Made by a program: the position numbers and the translations under genes | Shown here: piece by piece, positions 36,403 to 48,800 of the stretch | How the letters are laid out: every line of letters starts with the position of its first letter | Position numbering within the stretch: the first letter of the stretch is position 1 | NCBI RefSeq assembly: GCF_947179165.1 | Contig: NC_077243.1 | Location: forward strand, 32,688,001-32,752,000 | DNA from: Solanum dulcamara | Lineage: Eukaryota; Streptophyta; Magnoliopsida; Solanales; Solanaceae | Length of the DNA: 64,000 nt | Reading direction: 5' to 3' | The notes under the pieces: model-generated | Told to the model about the DNA's origin: nothing | Databases searched by the model: none | Seen by the model: only the letters and a program-made list of their open reading frames with translations

Positions 36403-37240
36403 TTATAAGATTTTGACAAGCGCCCTAACATGCTCCTTAATCAAATCTGTAGCAACAATAATTGGCAAAGTGTTATTTTCACCCAAGAACACATACCTGA
36501 AATGGCATGGCAACTCTTTCAGTTCAAGTACATGCGGTTCCTCAATGGATGGTTTGGGGGGATGAGTTGGTCTACTCTTTAAGTCAAGATCTAGGTTTTT
36601 AGGAGCATAAGAATGTGATCCCATGCCCTGTAGAGCATTTATAGTCTCATCAAACTCCTCTAAGCCATGACCCTTAAAATTTATGATTACAACAACCAAG
36701 GTATCGACAATGAACCTTTCCTTAATTGAAACCTTAATAAATGCTTCCTGAGCTACGTTGATCACGAGTATCATGATCATGTCTCTAGGCTGCTTTATTA
36801 CTTTGCACATATTGAATTTCACTTCCTTGTTGTTAATCCATAAAGTGAGCTCATCGTTTCCATATCAATCAAAGCTCTACCCATGGGCAAAAATGTCCTT
36901 TTCAAGATTATGGGAACTTCAAAGTCTACCTCATAGTCCAAAATGACAAAATCAGCTTCAATGATCTGTCAACCCTCAACAACCTCATTGTAGTTGGTTT
37001 AGGGGCTCCCAAGACCAACTGTCTGTAGATAGAAAGTGGCATGAGATTGATTTTAGCTCCCAAGTCTCACAAAGCCTTTGCAAAATTGGATGCACCAATA
37101 GTGTATAAAATAGTGAATTCTCCTGTATCCTTGTTTTTGACTAGCAACCTTGTAGAAATATTACTACAATGGTGTAGGTTATCAGGGGGATCGAAAGTGA
37201 CTGTCCTCTTCTTAGTAACTATGTTTTTCATGAACTTAAC
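36403..37240 (-). pseudogene. pol: Athila-like protease and linker
   Basis: The aspartic protease motif DLGAKINLMPLS is readable near 37020-37060 on the minus strand. The usual Ser after DLGA is Lys. SIYRQLVLGAPKP and a [16 protein letters not shown] block follow. The open piece 36822-36403 is the linker before RT (CHFRYVFLGENNTLPIIVA). Confidence 0.7.
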
Positions 37241-39150
37241 ATAACCTAAAATTTTCTCCTATGCTTGTACCAATGGAATGTTCACAAGCAACTTTTTAGC
37301 ATGGTGATAAATATCAAGAACTTCCCATCCTCGGCCTTCTTCAATCTATGTAGGAATGGAGGAGGTGGTTTGCAAATTTTTGGAAAAGGTTGTGCTACCT
37401 CTTCTTCCACTGGTTGTTTACCTTTTGACTTCTCTATCATCTTTTGCTCTACCATATCTCCTCAACCTCATTATAATCATCAATTAGAATTGCATCATGT
37501 GTACCACTTCTTGCCTGCTCGTTGGTATTGGATATACCATCCTTATGCTGATCAATACCTGTAGGTGAGAGTCCCTAAATTATCTTACCTCAACTGGTCA
37601 TTATTGCCACACATTGCCTTTCATTCTTTGTGTTTTACATAGTATCACTGGAAAGTGTGCCATTCTTTCTTTGATTCAGTGTTGTTGATAACTTACCCAT
37701 CTAGTGCTCTAACTATTTGATAGTAGTGGAGTATGAATCTACCAGCTGGTCCATGTTGGTCATATCTCCCTTCAAGTCTTTAAAACCTGCATATGTTGAC
37801 TTTACCTTTTGTAGAACCTTGGCCAGCATGTCTTTTATTTTCGAATTTCAAGAACCAGTTGCAGCTCAATCTCTATTCCCAGAAGGCACATACACACCCT
37901 TCGGTCATTCTTGAAGTTATCTTTTCTTTGCCAGTTCCCTTGATCATGATTACCAGCTCGGTCATAATATTCATCCTTTTAAAAGTTCCAACCTTAGTTT
38001 CTAGAAATGTACTTCTGGAAACCCCCCTAGTTATTCAGATATTTCTCTTCCTCCTCAAAATCTATCACTGACTCGTCATACCTGTTTGCATCCCCAACTG
38101 CATTTACCTTGTCAGCACCTTTGGATAGTAAGCGCTTGGTTAGTTTATCCATTTGAGTTTTGATGTGAACGATATCCTGATGAGGCTCCTCTTCTCTCTT
38201 TCTTTTCTCAGCCGATATCTCGAATGTATAGCCCATGCCTCCAACCTCAAAATCTCTGGTATGCCAAGCCCTTCTAGTCTTTGAAACCTTATCCAAGATT
38301 TTTGAATTTTCTATAAAGGTTTTGGACATGAATGATCTATCGAAATCTTGATCAACTACCTAGTCACGAAGTTTCACGATCTATAGAATAGTTCCATCAA
38401 ATTCTCATCTATAAGATTACTATTTGGGCACTATTTCATCTTCTGACTAAATCTCAATTATGAGTCATGTAGAGCTTCATAAGGGAGCTACTTGTGTGCA
38501 TTGATCTCATCCTTGATCTGCAGCTTCTTTGAGGATGGAAAGAATTGATCTAAAAGTGCTTCCTTTAATTCTCTCCAGCTGGTGATTGAATCATACGGGA
38601 GCTCATTTAGCCACTTAATTGCCTACAAGAAAGAGACAATGGAAATAATTGCAGGCGAATTGCTGTTTGGCTAACCAAAGTGATATCACAAGTTTTACAT
38701 GTAGCAGTGAAGCTCATCAGATGTTGATGTTCCTCATCTCCAGCTGGTCCTTTAAATAATCCTTTAAAGTTCAAGAGCTGAAGCATTGTGCTAGTGATGG
38801 TGAATTTTATGCCTGGTGGTAGTTGCGCTCTATGAATATTCATTCTCTAGAGCAAACTCAGTGGGCCTCTGTTGTGCTCTACCTCTTTGCACTGCTGGAG
38901 GATTCTGGGGTGCATATTCCACATCTTCTTCCTCATCCCTTAGATTATCAACATTACTATGATTGCCTCTGGATTGAGCTTCCGTAAGCTCTCTCAACCT
39001 TTGTGCTTCACACTTTTTGCATTTATTTTTCTGATAGACTTCTGTAGCTCAGGATTGAAAAAGAGCAGTGGTTCATCCTTACTTCGGGTATTGGACATGT
39101 ATAAACTTGTACCCTGTAAGAACAAAAACAAAATAAAAATAAAAATAAGG
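37241..39150 (-). pseudogene. gag: Athila-like gag
   Basis: Nucleocapsid polyprotein. The open piece 38843-38607 has PPGIKFTITSTMLQLL, FKGLFKGPAGDEEHQHL and AIRLQLFPLSLS, typical of the gag domain of this group. The open piece 38329-38027 has AWHTRDFEVGGMGYTFE, followed by an acidic stretch. The N-terminus reaches about 39100, where an MSNTRSKDEPL-like start is legible. Stops and frame changes occur about every 200-300 bp. Confidence 0.78.
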
Positions 39151-39194
39151 AAATAAGACTATAAACTGAAATAAATACTAATAAAATATCTTAA

Positions 39195-39225
39195 AGTTAT
39201 ATTCCCTGGCAACAGCGCCCAAATT
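39195..39225 (-). other. Primer binding site of the Athila-like element
   Basis: On the minus strand TTTGGGCGCTGTTGCCAGGG follows the LTR end. It resembles the TTTGGCGCCGTTGCCGGGG site shared by Athila and Tat elements. Confidence 0.75.
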
Positions 39226-40141
39226 TGATATGCCTAAATTTAAAATTCAATCAAGAAGTATAAAGTGGTTGCTATCAAATATAGAACCAACTAGGTTGGG
39301 GTTGAATCCATCACAAATGCAGAGGAAATAAGTCTACTAGCACTTAAACTCAGTTGTAGTCAATATTTCTAAACAGTAAAAATGCATAAGGTAAATAGGC
39401 GGTTTTGTTGTTTTAATAAGTAAATGAATTTAGTAATAGAGTCAAACAGACTTAAGGTTGTAAAGAATATGAGAAGGTGAATAGGACTGTGTTCCCCATT
39501 ACATGTAAAGTAGTTATAAGTTATTGGTGATATCGTATCAATGCGTCGCATTCAAAATCTAGCAAGTTATGTCTATCTAAACATGTCTAGGTCCTATTAG
39601 ATATATTTCACTCATTACCTCCCGGTCTCAGAGTGTACTACTAACTAGCCCGTGCTTTTGATCTCAGAAAACTATCCCTTCTTGGGCTCAAGTTCTTAGA
39701 TGAAGGTTTTAGACCTCGAATCTCTATTGTAGTTTTGTTTTCCTAATCACTATCCCTCTTATGAAAAAATAATGAATACAGGCGAGTTTTAAAATATGCA
39801 CTCGCTAAAAGGAAAATAAGATGAAGAAAACTACAATGTAATGCTAAACACTGAACGACAATCACCTATACATTTGCCTACTTCATTATTTTATTATGGT
39901 TCCCACAATCCTGATTATGGGGTTTAGCTACTCATATTGGCAAGGAATAATTCAAGAATCAATATAGAATTCATTAGATAATACTTATGTTTATGAAAAG
40001 TAAATCTTGAATTAGAAGAACGAAGAACAAATCAAGAATGAATAAAATATCAAATTACATGTTTGAATCTTGAAAAGTAGTCGAAGTTATGTTCTCACAT
40101 TGTTAAAAATACTCAAAAATAGGTAAAAACGTGTAACCCTT
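39226..40141 (-). repeat. 5' LTR of the Athila-like element, first part
   Basis: Starts TGATATGCC and aligns with 27140-27970 up to the LINE target at 40129-40141. Compared with the left LTR it carries about 85 extra bases near 39445-39530. Confidence 0.9.
40129..40141 (+). repeat. LINE target-site duplication, left copy
   Basis: ACGTGTAACCCTT, identical to 49870-49882. It is followed by the T-rich complement of the LINE poly(A) tail. Confidence 0.95.
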
Positions 40142-41724
40142 TTATTTTTTTTTATTTTTTTTGGGGGGGGGGAACAGACCCTACACGAGGCTCCCACCTC
40201 TCGTGCACAGTCAAGGGTTGAGCAGCACCCCCAAGCCTTAACATAAATAAAAATAATAAAAATAATAAAATACACGAAGGGGGACATAAATCTTACCTCC
40301 GAACTTAATATGGTTCATAAGTCAGCCGACCTACTAAGATCGGCCAGCTCATCTCCATTGGTAGATGGAAAGCGATAAACCTATGAGAGAACTCCTCTCG
40401 ATACAATAAAACTAAGAAAAACATAAATGAGGGAGGCTCTCCCCTTCCATGTCAATACAAGAAGAAAACCTACACTAGTCCTATTCAACTAAGCTACATT
40501 AAAACATAGCTAAATTGAAGAACAAGTATATGAAACTTCCAATTTCCATGGATCGAGATCATTCATTTCATCTTCGCCTTCTTAATCTTTTTCATACCGA
40601 GCTTGTCCATGAGATGCGAGTGCTTCATGCAATGTCAGTGCATGGTATTGTATATTTGGTGACATATGGATGTATTTCATTTGATGAGTCTTCAGTCGGC
40701 TAACTTTTTCAAGGTCGCTCAACTAATGTCTCCAGTTATCCGTTTGGGTCGTGACTTCTTGACGTCTGTAGTTGCTACATATGCTATCATACTATAACAT
40801 GTGGGATCAGTTTGATGTTGCATGATGCATATTGTTGAGATTTTGCTGACTGTTGCTGAATTGTGTGTTGCTTTTGGCTTGTGTTGTTGCTGATGCTGTT
40901 GAATGGTTGATGCATATGGAGCTTCTGTGTGACCTACAGAATCAGTTGGACCACAAACAAGTACTACTGTTGTTGCTCTGGTATCTGCAAGGGATTTAGG
41001 GTTGTTGTTGTTGTGTGCTGGAAATGGTTGAAGATCTTCCAGGTCAGCTGCTGCTGCTATAGTACATGGCTTGTGCAATTGCAGCTTGTTAGAGTTTGCA
41101 GCTTCTGATGCTCCAGCAACCTGCATAAACAAACAAGCAAACACAAAGGGGAGGTCCAAGAGTAGTGGAGCTCTTGTTGGTTCCAACAGTTGCTCCAGCA
41201 AGGGGTTGTTTGGTTTCCTCATCTACTGTAGTTGCATTGTTGAGAAACAGCCATAGTGAGTGCTGCCTGTTGGAAGTTGATGGATTTTTTACACCTGCAC
41301 AAAAACAATCAAACAAGAAACAATCAACAAAACAAACAGTAGGCTTGCACTCCATTGGTTGATGGTGTTCTGCAGATTCCTGTTGGTTGTTGTTGGTGTT
41401 GTGTGATTCATCAAGGTGTTGTAGGGTGTTGGTTATTGGTGATCTTATTGTGGGATGCTGCATGTGTGTTGCAACCATGAATGGGCCTCCAATTGCTGGA
41501 TGGTCTATTGTATGTCTGCACCTACCTGCACATCCAAGAATGAGAAGAAAGGAGAAGACCTCTACTCTATTCTTTACCTCTAGTAGTATGTTGATTATTC
41601 TATGAAAGCAATAAACTAGGGAGACTCTCCCTTTACAATATGACATAGCTATGTTGACTAAGAAACAGTACATTGCAAAATACATATAGGAAACTATTAC
41701 ACAATCTGACTTAAGATATATTAA
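40142..41724 (-). other. LINE 3' region with an extra 1.1 kb segment
   Basis: The stretch next to the tail (40142-40517) matches the 3' UTR of the truncated LINE at 9711-10128. A second copy of its TAGCTATGT...GGGAGAGTCTCCCT block lies just after the ORF2 stop (41620-41670). The 1.1 kb between them has no counterpart in the truncated copy. It is rich in CAA/CAG-type codons on the minus strand. It holds two overlapping open frames in different frames (41685-41089, 198 residues; 41222-40719, 167 residues), neither with a recognisable domain. Three pyrimidine-rich tracts ending in GCAGG resemble splice acceptors (about 41530, 41295 and 41125). Confidence 0.65.
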
Positions 41725-44700
41725 TCAAGGAGGTTGTTTGATCCTTTTTAGGCTTTTCCTTCTGAAACTTGCCAGTCCTAGCTTGTCCATCTTGAAGTAA
41801 CCCTTGGTTTCTTTTGGAAGCTGCTGTAAGTTGTAGAATTGTTGTGTCTGATTGAACATGTGGCTGCATTTAGATAAGGTATCTGCAGGGTGATTTGTTT
41901 CTCTGAATATGTGTATGCACTGGAAGAATTCCAGGAGCTGGACCAAAGACTGCAAATTTGCAACATATTTGTAAATGCTCCAAGGTGGTTTGATAGCTTG
42001 TTTCAGCCACTTGGTCAATAATTCTGAATCAACTTCCAATATCACTCTATTGTAGCCATGTTGGAGGCACCATTTGATGCCAATAGTTGCTGCCTGCACC
42101 TCTGCTTGGTTGTTAGTACCCTGTCCCAATGGAGTTGCAAAGGCATATATTAAGTTCCCATTGTGGTCTCTTAATATTCCCCCTGCTCCAATTTTCCCAG
42201 GGTTGTCTAGTGCACTTCCATCAGTATTCAACTTCACTATGGAAGGTGGAGGCCTGATCCACACCACTTTGATCACTCTCATATCATGCTGGCATTGTTC
42301 TACCATAGTAACTAGCTCCTTCCAGCTCTCTGGCCACTTAATGTAGGGGTAAGCATTGTTTATCAGCATGTATAGATCCTTACCTATGGAGAATTTAACT
42401 CTAGTAACACTAGATTTCTTTCCTCCATACTTGCTTGCACATCTATTCTTCCATATATGCCAACAAACAAAGATAGGACTGGCCTGCAACATGAGCTTAT
42501 GGACATCATTATTGGGCTTGGAAGTCCACCACTTCATCAGGATGCATCTCGGGGACATGGTGTCATGCAGGATACCCCAGGAACTGGAGAATTGTTGCCA
42601 AATATGCTTGGCAAAATCTCCAGAAGCAAATATGTGCTCTATATCATCCAATCCAGGTCTGTAGCAACAAGAGCATGCTGCTGGTGCTACTCCAAACTGG
42701 ACAAGTTTATTATTAGTGGGCAGCTTATATCTGAGAGCTCTCCAAAGTAGAAAGGAAAGTTTGAAAGGAATGTTGGTGTGCCAAGTGCTGCCATCAGTTA
42801 AGGTCCTAGCTTTCTTCTCCCTGATTTGTTCCCAAGCAGATTTGCATGTGAAGCCACCATGAGAATTCAGTTTCCAGCAAGCTTGATCAGGTATGTTGTG
42901 TTTGTAGATAATATCAGTGCTAAGTATCTGCTGCACCAGCTGAGGAGGGGCATCTTTTCTGATTTTCTGCACATTCCATTCCCCATTTTCCAGGTATTCA
43001 GAGACTGTAGTATTATTGAGCCTTGGTAGATAGCTATTGTGATTAGTTAGGGGTCCTATACCCATCCAATCATCCCACCAAAAGCTGCATGTACCTGAAT
43101 TGATGTGCCAATTTATACGAGGCTCAATATTCATTTTATTTGCTACCATATGCTTCCACATAAGAGATTGACCTGTATTCCATTTTTTTATCACTGGATG
43201 TGCTCTTTGGCAGTACTTAGCCTTTAAGAATTCTCCCCATAGTGTCTTTTTGGACCTGAAGGTCCACCACTGTTTGTATTGCAAGGCCAAGCACACATCT
43301 TATATGTTTTTCATAGCAATACCCCCTTCCTCCACAGGGTAGCTGAGTGTCTCCCAGGATGCCCAATGGTATTTTCTCTTTTCTTTGTCCCAGCCCCAGA
43401 AAAAATCTGCCATAAGCCTTGTAATTTGTTTAAGGGTAGTGACTGTAGGGGTGAGAGCTGACAGCATGTGGATTGGAAGGGATTGCAACACTGACTTAAT
43501 AAGAGTAGCTCTTCCCCCATAGCTCAATATTTTGGTCTGCCATCCTCTAATCCTTGAGATCACTTTGGAGACCATACTATTAAAGTAAATGATTCTTTGA
43601 CCCCCAATATATAAGGGACATCCTAAATAGGTAATAGGGCCATGAGTTGATTTGAAACCAGTGATAGAAGTTACCCTTTCAATAATAGCTGGATCAGTAT
43701 TCAGAGGGATCATACATTGACTCTTTTCTTTGTTAATAAGCTGTCCTGATGTGTGTTCATATAGCTGCATAGTCTTCATGATCAGCTTGAGGGAAAAGTT
43801 GGAGGTTGAAGTGAAAATAATTACATCATCAGCAAAGCTCAGGTGATTAATTGAAGGACCTTTCTTCTCCATGTGAAAGCCTGTGTACAAATAGTGTTGA
43901 TGAAGGTTGTTGAGTAGTCTTGACAGCAACTCAACACCTAAAATAAATAGGGCTGGAGACAAAGGATCTCCCTGTTTGAGGCCTCTTGTAGAATGAAAGA
44001 AACCATGCCTACCTCCATTCACAATAACTGAGTACCAGTTATTAGCCATTAACCTCCAAACCATGTCAATAAATACATCTCCAAAACCCATTCTTCTCAT
44101 AACTAGACATATAAATGACCAAGACACCCTGTCATAGGCTTTGGCCATGTCTAGTTTGATAACAACATTGTCTCCAATCTTTGGTTTTTTGATACCATGA
44201 ATGATCTCTTGTGCTAACATAATATTTTCAGAAATGCTTCTTCCTTGTACAAACCCAGACTGATTTTCAGAGATTATCTGAGGGAGAATTGGGGCTAGTC
44301 TGAGGTAAAGGACTTTAGAAATTACTTTATTGGTGAAGTTGCTGAGTGATATAGGCCTGAAATCTGAAAGTTTATTAGGATGGTCTACTTTTGGGAGTAG
44401 AACCAAACAAGCATGTGTGATGAACTTGGGAATAGAATGTCCACAATAAAAGTACTTTACTAAGTTTAACAAATCTTCACTAATAATATCCCAACAAGTA
44501 TGGAAGAATTTGCCATTAAATCCATCAGGACCTGCAGCAGACACATCACTGAGAGAAAATACAGCAGCTTTCAACTCCTCCTTGGTAGGCATAGCATTAA
44601 GAATTTGGTTTTGCTGAGCTGTGATGGTATTGGGTATGCATTTTAGGATATCTTCATTGATCAAATCCTCTTTTCCAGTAAAGATCTTCTCAAAGTATTC

Positions 44701-45885
44701 ACAGGCAGCAATAGCTATGTTTTGATCACCTTGAATGGTGTTTTCTTGGTCATCAGTGATTTTATGAATAAATAATCTTCTTCTCCTTCCTCTGATGATA
44801 GCATGAAAATATTTGGAGTTGGCATCTCCATCCTTAAACCACTGAAGCTGAGTTTTTTGCTTAAGGATGGAATGCTCTGTCTTCAAATATCTAATGTACT
44901 GAGCATTCACCTGATTAAGCTTGCTCCTATTACTTTCAGAATTGTGTTGGATGATAGCCTCTTCTGCTTGTTGTACCTTCTGTTCCAAATCCTTGACAGC
45001 TTCATATATGTCTCCATACTGTTGTCTTGACCAAGTGCTAAGAGTGTTTGCCACCCTCTTAAGTTTCATATGGAATATTCTCATTGGATTACCTTCAATA
45101 GATTCTTCCCAGCAGGCTCTAACAGTGTCCAAAAAGGACTCATTCTCCACCCAGCAATTAAGGAACTTGAAGTATTTTATAGGATTACTGTGAGTCTCCT
45201 TGCATTCAAGTAAAAGAGGACAGTGGTCTGAACCTGTAGAAGCAAGATGAGTCATGGTAGTCATAGGCATTATCTCTAACCACCTATCATTCACCATGGC
45301 CCTGTCCAACCTCTTTCATATTTTAGCTTCCATGTCCCTGTTGTTGCACCATGTAAAATTCTGCCCATGGAAGCCCAAATCAGTGAGACCACATACTTCA
45401 ATTACACTTATGAACTCAAAACTTTTGTTCATATTGTATGGTTGCCCTCCTAGTTTTTCTTCAACATCTGTGATCACATTAAAGTCTCCAATAGTGCACC
45501 ATGGTTTGTTTGTGTTAGCATACTGCAACATCTTATCCCAGAGGCTCCTTCTCATGTAATCCTTACACTTGGCATAAACAAAGGTAATAATATGGGAATT
45601 AGGATTAGCCACATGTTTGATTTCACAAGTAACCTGCTGTTCATCTTGATCTATAACAGAGCAGTCCACATCCTAATTCCAAAACAACCAAATCTTGTTA
45701 TTGGGATTATGGATGGCACTGTCCATTCTCAATTGATTTCTGTAGTGGTTGAGCTGTGATTGATTTGCAAATGGTTCCAGAATTGTTAACATGGATAAGT
45801 TGTAATAATCCTTGAGTTTTTGAAGTCTGTCTAAGGCGCCTTGAGTATTAATACTCCTTGCATTCTAGCAAATTGTACTAATCAT
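41725..45885 (-). pseudogene. LINE ORF2: endonuclease, RT, RNase H; four nonsense codons
   Basis: The polyprotein for target-primed reverse transcription is one uninterrupted frame of 1387 codons, with stops but no shift. The AP endonuclease (45885-45200) opens MISTIC and includes TIGDFNVI and GSDHCPLLLE. RT (about 44600-43800) has AAGPDGFNGKF, RPISLSNFTNKVISK, KLDMAKAYDRVSW, GLKQGDPLSPALF and catalytic FADD. A zinc-binding RT-associated domain lies around 42850-42600. RNase H (about 42250-41850) has NTDGSALDNPGKIGAGGI, NNQAEVQA, EVDSELL and NHPADTLSK. Stops are at about 45868 (after STIC), 45670 (after LFWN), 45316 (before KRLDRA) and 43300 (after GGIAMKNI). At least the first and third fall where a Trp is usual. 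Confidence 0.93.
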
Positions 45886-45887
45886 CA
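45883..45887 (-). promoter_or_regulatory. TGATG stop-start overlap between LINE ORF1 and ORF2
   Basis: The ORF1 stop TGA (45887-45885) and the ORF2 start ATG (45885-45883) share one base. Overlaps of this kind couple ORF2 translation to termination of ORF1 in some non-LTR elements; the SART1 element of silkworm uses TAATG. Coupling here is inferred. Confidence 0.6.
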
Positions 45888-48800
45888 AAGTTTGTGGGAT
45901 TTAGACCTTGTGTTGATGTTGCTTTTGAAAGCAACATTATCAGAACTGGTGATGGTACTTTTCTTATTCTTTTTCTTTGTTTGTTTACTTGTTGAAGATG
46001 GATCATTTTCCTCATTGACCTGCTGCTTTTCCTTCTGCAACAAAACTTCCATAGTGGTTCTAAAGGCTTTTATTTGATCTTCTGGGTTTGTTTCCTCCCT
46101 TTGGTCAGGATCATCCTCATCTTCAGAATGAGTGACCCTGTACTCATCAGTTAAATCCTCTGAGATGTCTCCTTTTCTAAGTGCATACTTCTCATTAGAT
46201 GTATCTTGAATTTGTAGAGGGGTCACATGTATGCCTGCTTGTTCTAGAACAAGAACATAGTTCACACTTGGTTGTCCAGATTTCATGTCCTGAACAAATT
46301 TCTTTTTAATAGCATCCCTCTTCTTTTTACTCAAAGATAGAGTACTTTTATTGTTCAGAAGCTGAGCTACTGCACCCTGGTTTTGTTCACTGCTCTTTGG
46401 AGATTTAGCATCTTCCTTATCAGTCATATTAATTTGAAGCATGTCCTCAGAAATCTGTTGAACATCCTCTTGTTGAACCTGCCTATTGGACCTTATGGCT
46501 GCTGAAAAAGTGGTTGCAGGGGCTGTAGAGTCTCTCCTATAGTCTACCAATAGATGTTCCCTCCCCCTAGGTTCCCCTTCCTGCAGATTAGTGAGTTTCT
46601 CCTGTATTCCCGCAACCTCACCTCCACAGACTTCTTCAGCCACAACAGCAAAATTATTTAAGACATTAAAAGTATTGGGGGAGCCATGGTGGTGTGGGAG
46701 CATTGAGTCAATACCTGGGATGGCATTGTTGCATTCCACATTAAGCAAATCAGTATTAGGATCAGATCTGGTAGTATCTGCAGGTTTGCTTGTTTTCTTC
46801 ACATGTAGTACCTGCTGCATGGGATTATGGGGACTGGGATTCACTATTGTATGGGGATGGGGGGGTTGGCTCTGGACTCCAGAGTCAACATTACAAGTTT
46901 GGATATTACAAGTAATAGAGTTAGAGTTAATAATCATACCTGCCTGCTGCTGATTTCTTACTTGATGGTTGTTGTTGGTCTTGTGTTGGAGAGGTACAGA
47001 ACTTTCCCCTTGTAGCATAAGGCTTTGTGTTTTATTCTTTTGTGTTTGTTGTTGGTGGTGTTGTCCATCTTTCTTTCCTTTCCTCTTTTGAGTTTGCCAC
47101 CCTGCATGTTCTTGATTTCTCTGTTCAGCTTCAGCCCTGTTAGTGTTTTGTTGTTCCTTAATGTGTTGGTCTTCTTGGTGCTGTGTTTCCTTGTGTTGAT
47201 CAGTAGCATGTTGATGAGCCTTTCTCTTATCAGTGATGTTCTTGTCGGTGTTCCTGACCTCTTCGTCTTGATCATTCTTTTTCTTATTATCTTCATCTCG
47301 TTTTTTAACATTACAAACATGTATGGTGTGCCCTTGATGCTTACAGTAAGGACAGTAGTCTGGCACTCCCTCATATTGAATGGATTGCCACCTGCCCTCT
47401 CCATTTTCATCTTCATCAAAGCCCATCCAAATGTGCTGGGGTCTTTATTTGGTTAGATCAATTTGAATTTTAACTTTGGATACACTACCTCTTATTTTCT
47501 TGTAAGTTGCCAAGTCCAAGAATAATGCCTTTCCAATTGGAGACAGTAAAGGGGTTACCACTTTAAGCCTATAGCAGTGCCATGGCAGTTCAGGTAAGAT
47601 AGCCCATATAGGAACCAGAGGTGTTTCTTCTTCAGGCTTGAAGGTGGGAGTCCATAGTTGGAGTCTCATAAGCTGCCCATTTATATATATTTTTCCTTTG
47701 GACCATACAATAGAGTGGTCATACTCATTTTCCAAGTCTATGTAAAGATGTCTAGAGTTAAAATGTGTAAGTTTCACTCCTCCTCTGAGTTCTGTTTGAA
47801 GGATGAATTCCTTTCTAATGATTTCCATTTTGGGCATGGTGTTGGTGAATTTACCTACTAATGTATACTTACAGTCAGTGGCTAGGTTTACCATGAAATC
47901 TTCTTTTGTAAAAACCACAGCAGGATATCCCTGTTTTGTAGTAATTTTAGGAGGGGTAATATCAATATCATCATTTTTCCTTGCCTCTTGGGCTCTCAAT
48001 TTAGTAGCTAAAGTGTGAGGGATGACAGGGTTAGGAGGGGTGGTTATATTGGTATTAGGAGGCTTATTTTGAGAGACACTCAGGTTAGGATTTATGTGGC
48101 TAGGCTTGTTTCTAGTGATAGCAGTAGCTGGGTTATTGGAGTTATGCCTTTCAAAGTTATTTGACACTCTCATAGGATTACTATTAGGGATATAAGGTCT
48201 TTGTACTGGTTGCAGATTCACATTGTGTCCCTCACTCAACTGTGTAGGTTGTTTTTGCACATTTCCAATAGAAGTATTCCCCTTTGCATTGTGTTTATCC
48301 ACAAGACCAACATATTGAACTGGAGGAGCCACTGTAGGACTACTGTTGCATTGCTGATCAGCACCTCCTAATGGGACATGATCATGATCCTCAATGCATT
48401 CCAATGTGTGCACTTTACCCCTTTTCTGCTGGTATTGGTCATGAACCAACACACCATCCACTGTTTCAGCTTGAACATACATGTTACAGTGTTCTTCAGC
48501 TTGAAAAGTGTCTCGACGACATTTTGAATTTGAGCTTTTTGGCACTGATTCGAGGCACCCTTGATAGCTTGGAAGCTGTATAACACGTTGATGAACCTTT
48601 TGGCATTGGTCGCCAGTCAATTGGATCACCGGAGCTCCGGCACCACCACAGTCATCTTGACAACTTTTTGAATTTGAGCAATTTGGGGAAGATTCGAAGT
48701 TCCCTACCTGGATAGGATGATGCGCACCCCCTTTGTGGTTCTTTTGGGATTGATGTTGTGCCGGAAAATTTATCGGAGCTCCGGCGAGAAATGTACTGTC

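Noticed and set aside
46591..47456. Plus-strand open frames of 120 and 143 residues across the LINE
   Set aside because: They are antisense shadows of LINE ORF1. The minus strand carries DUF4283 and a CCHC knuckle in the same interval, while the plus-strand products are low-complexity and hydrophobic without a domain.
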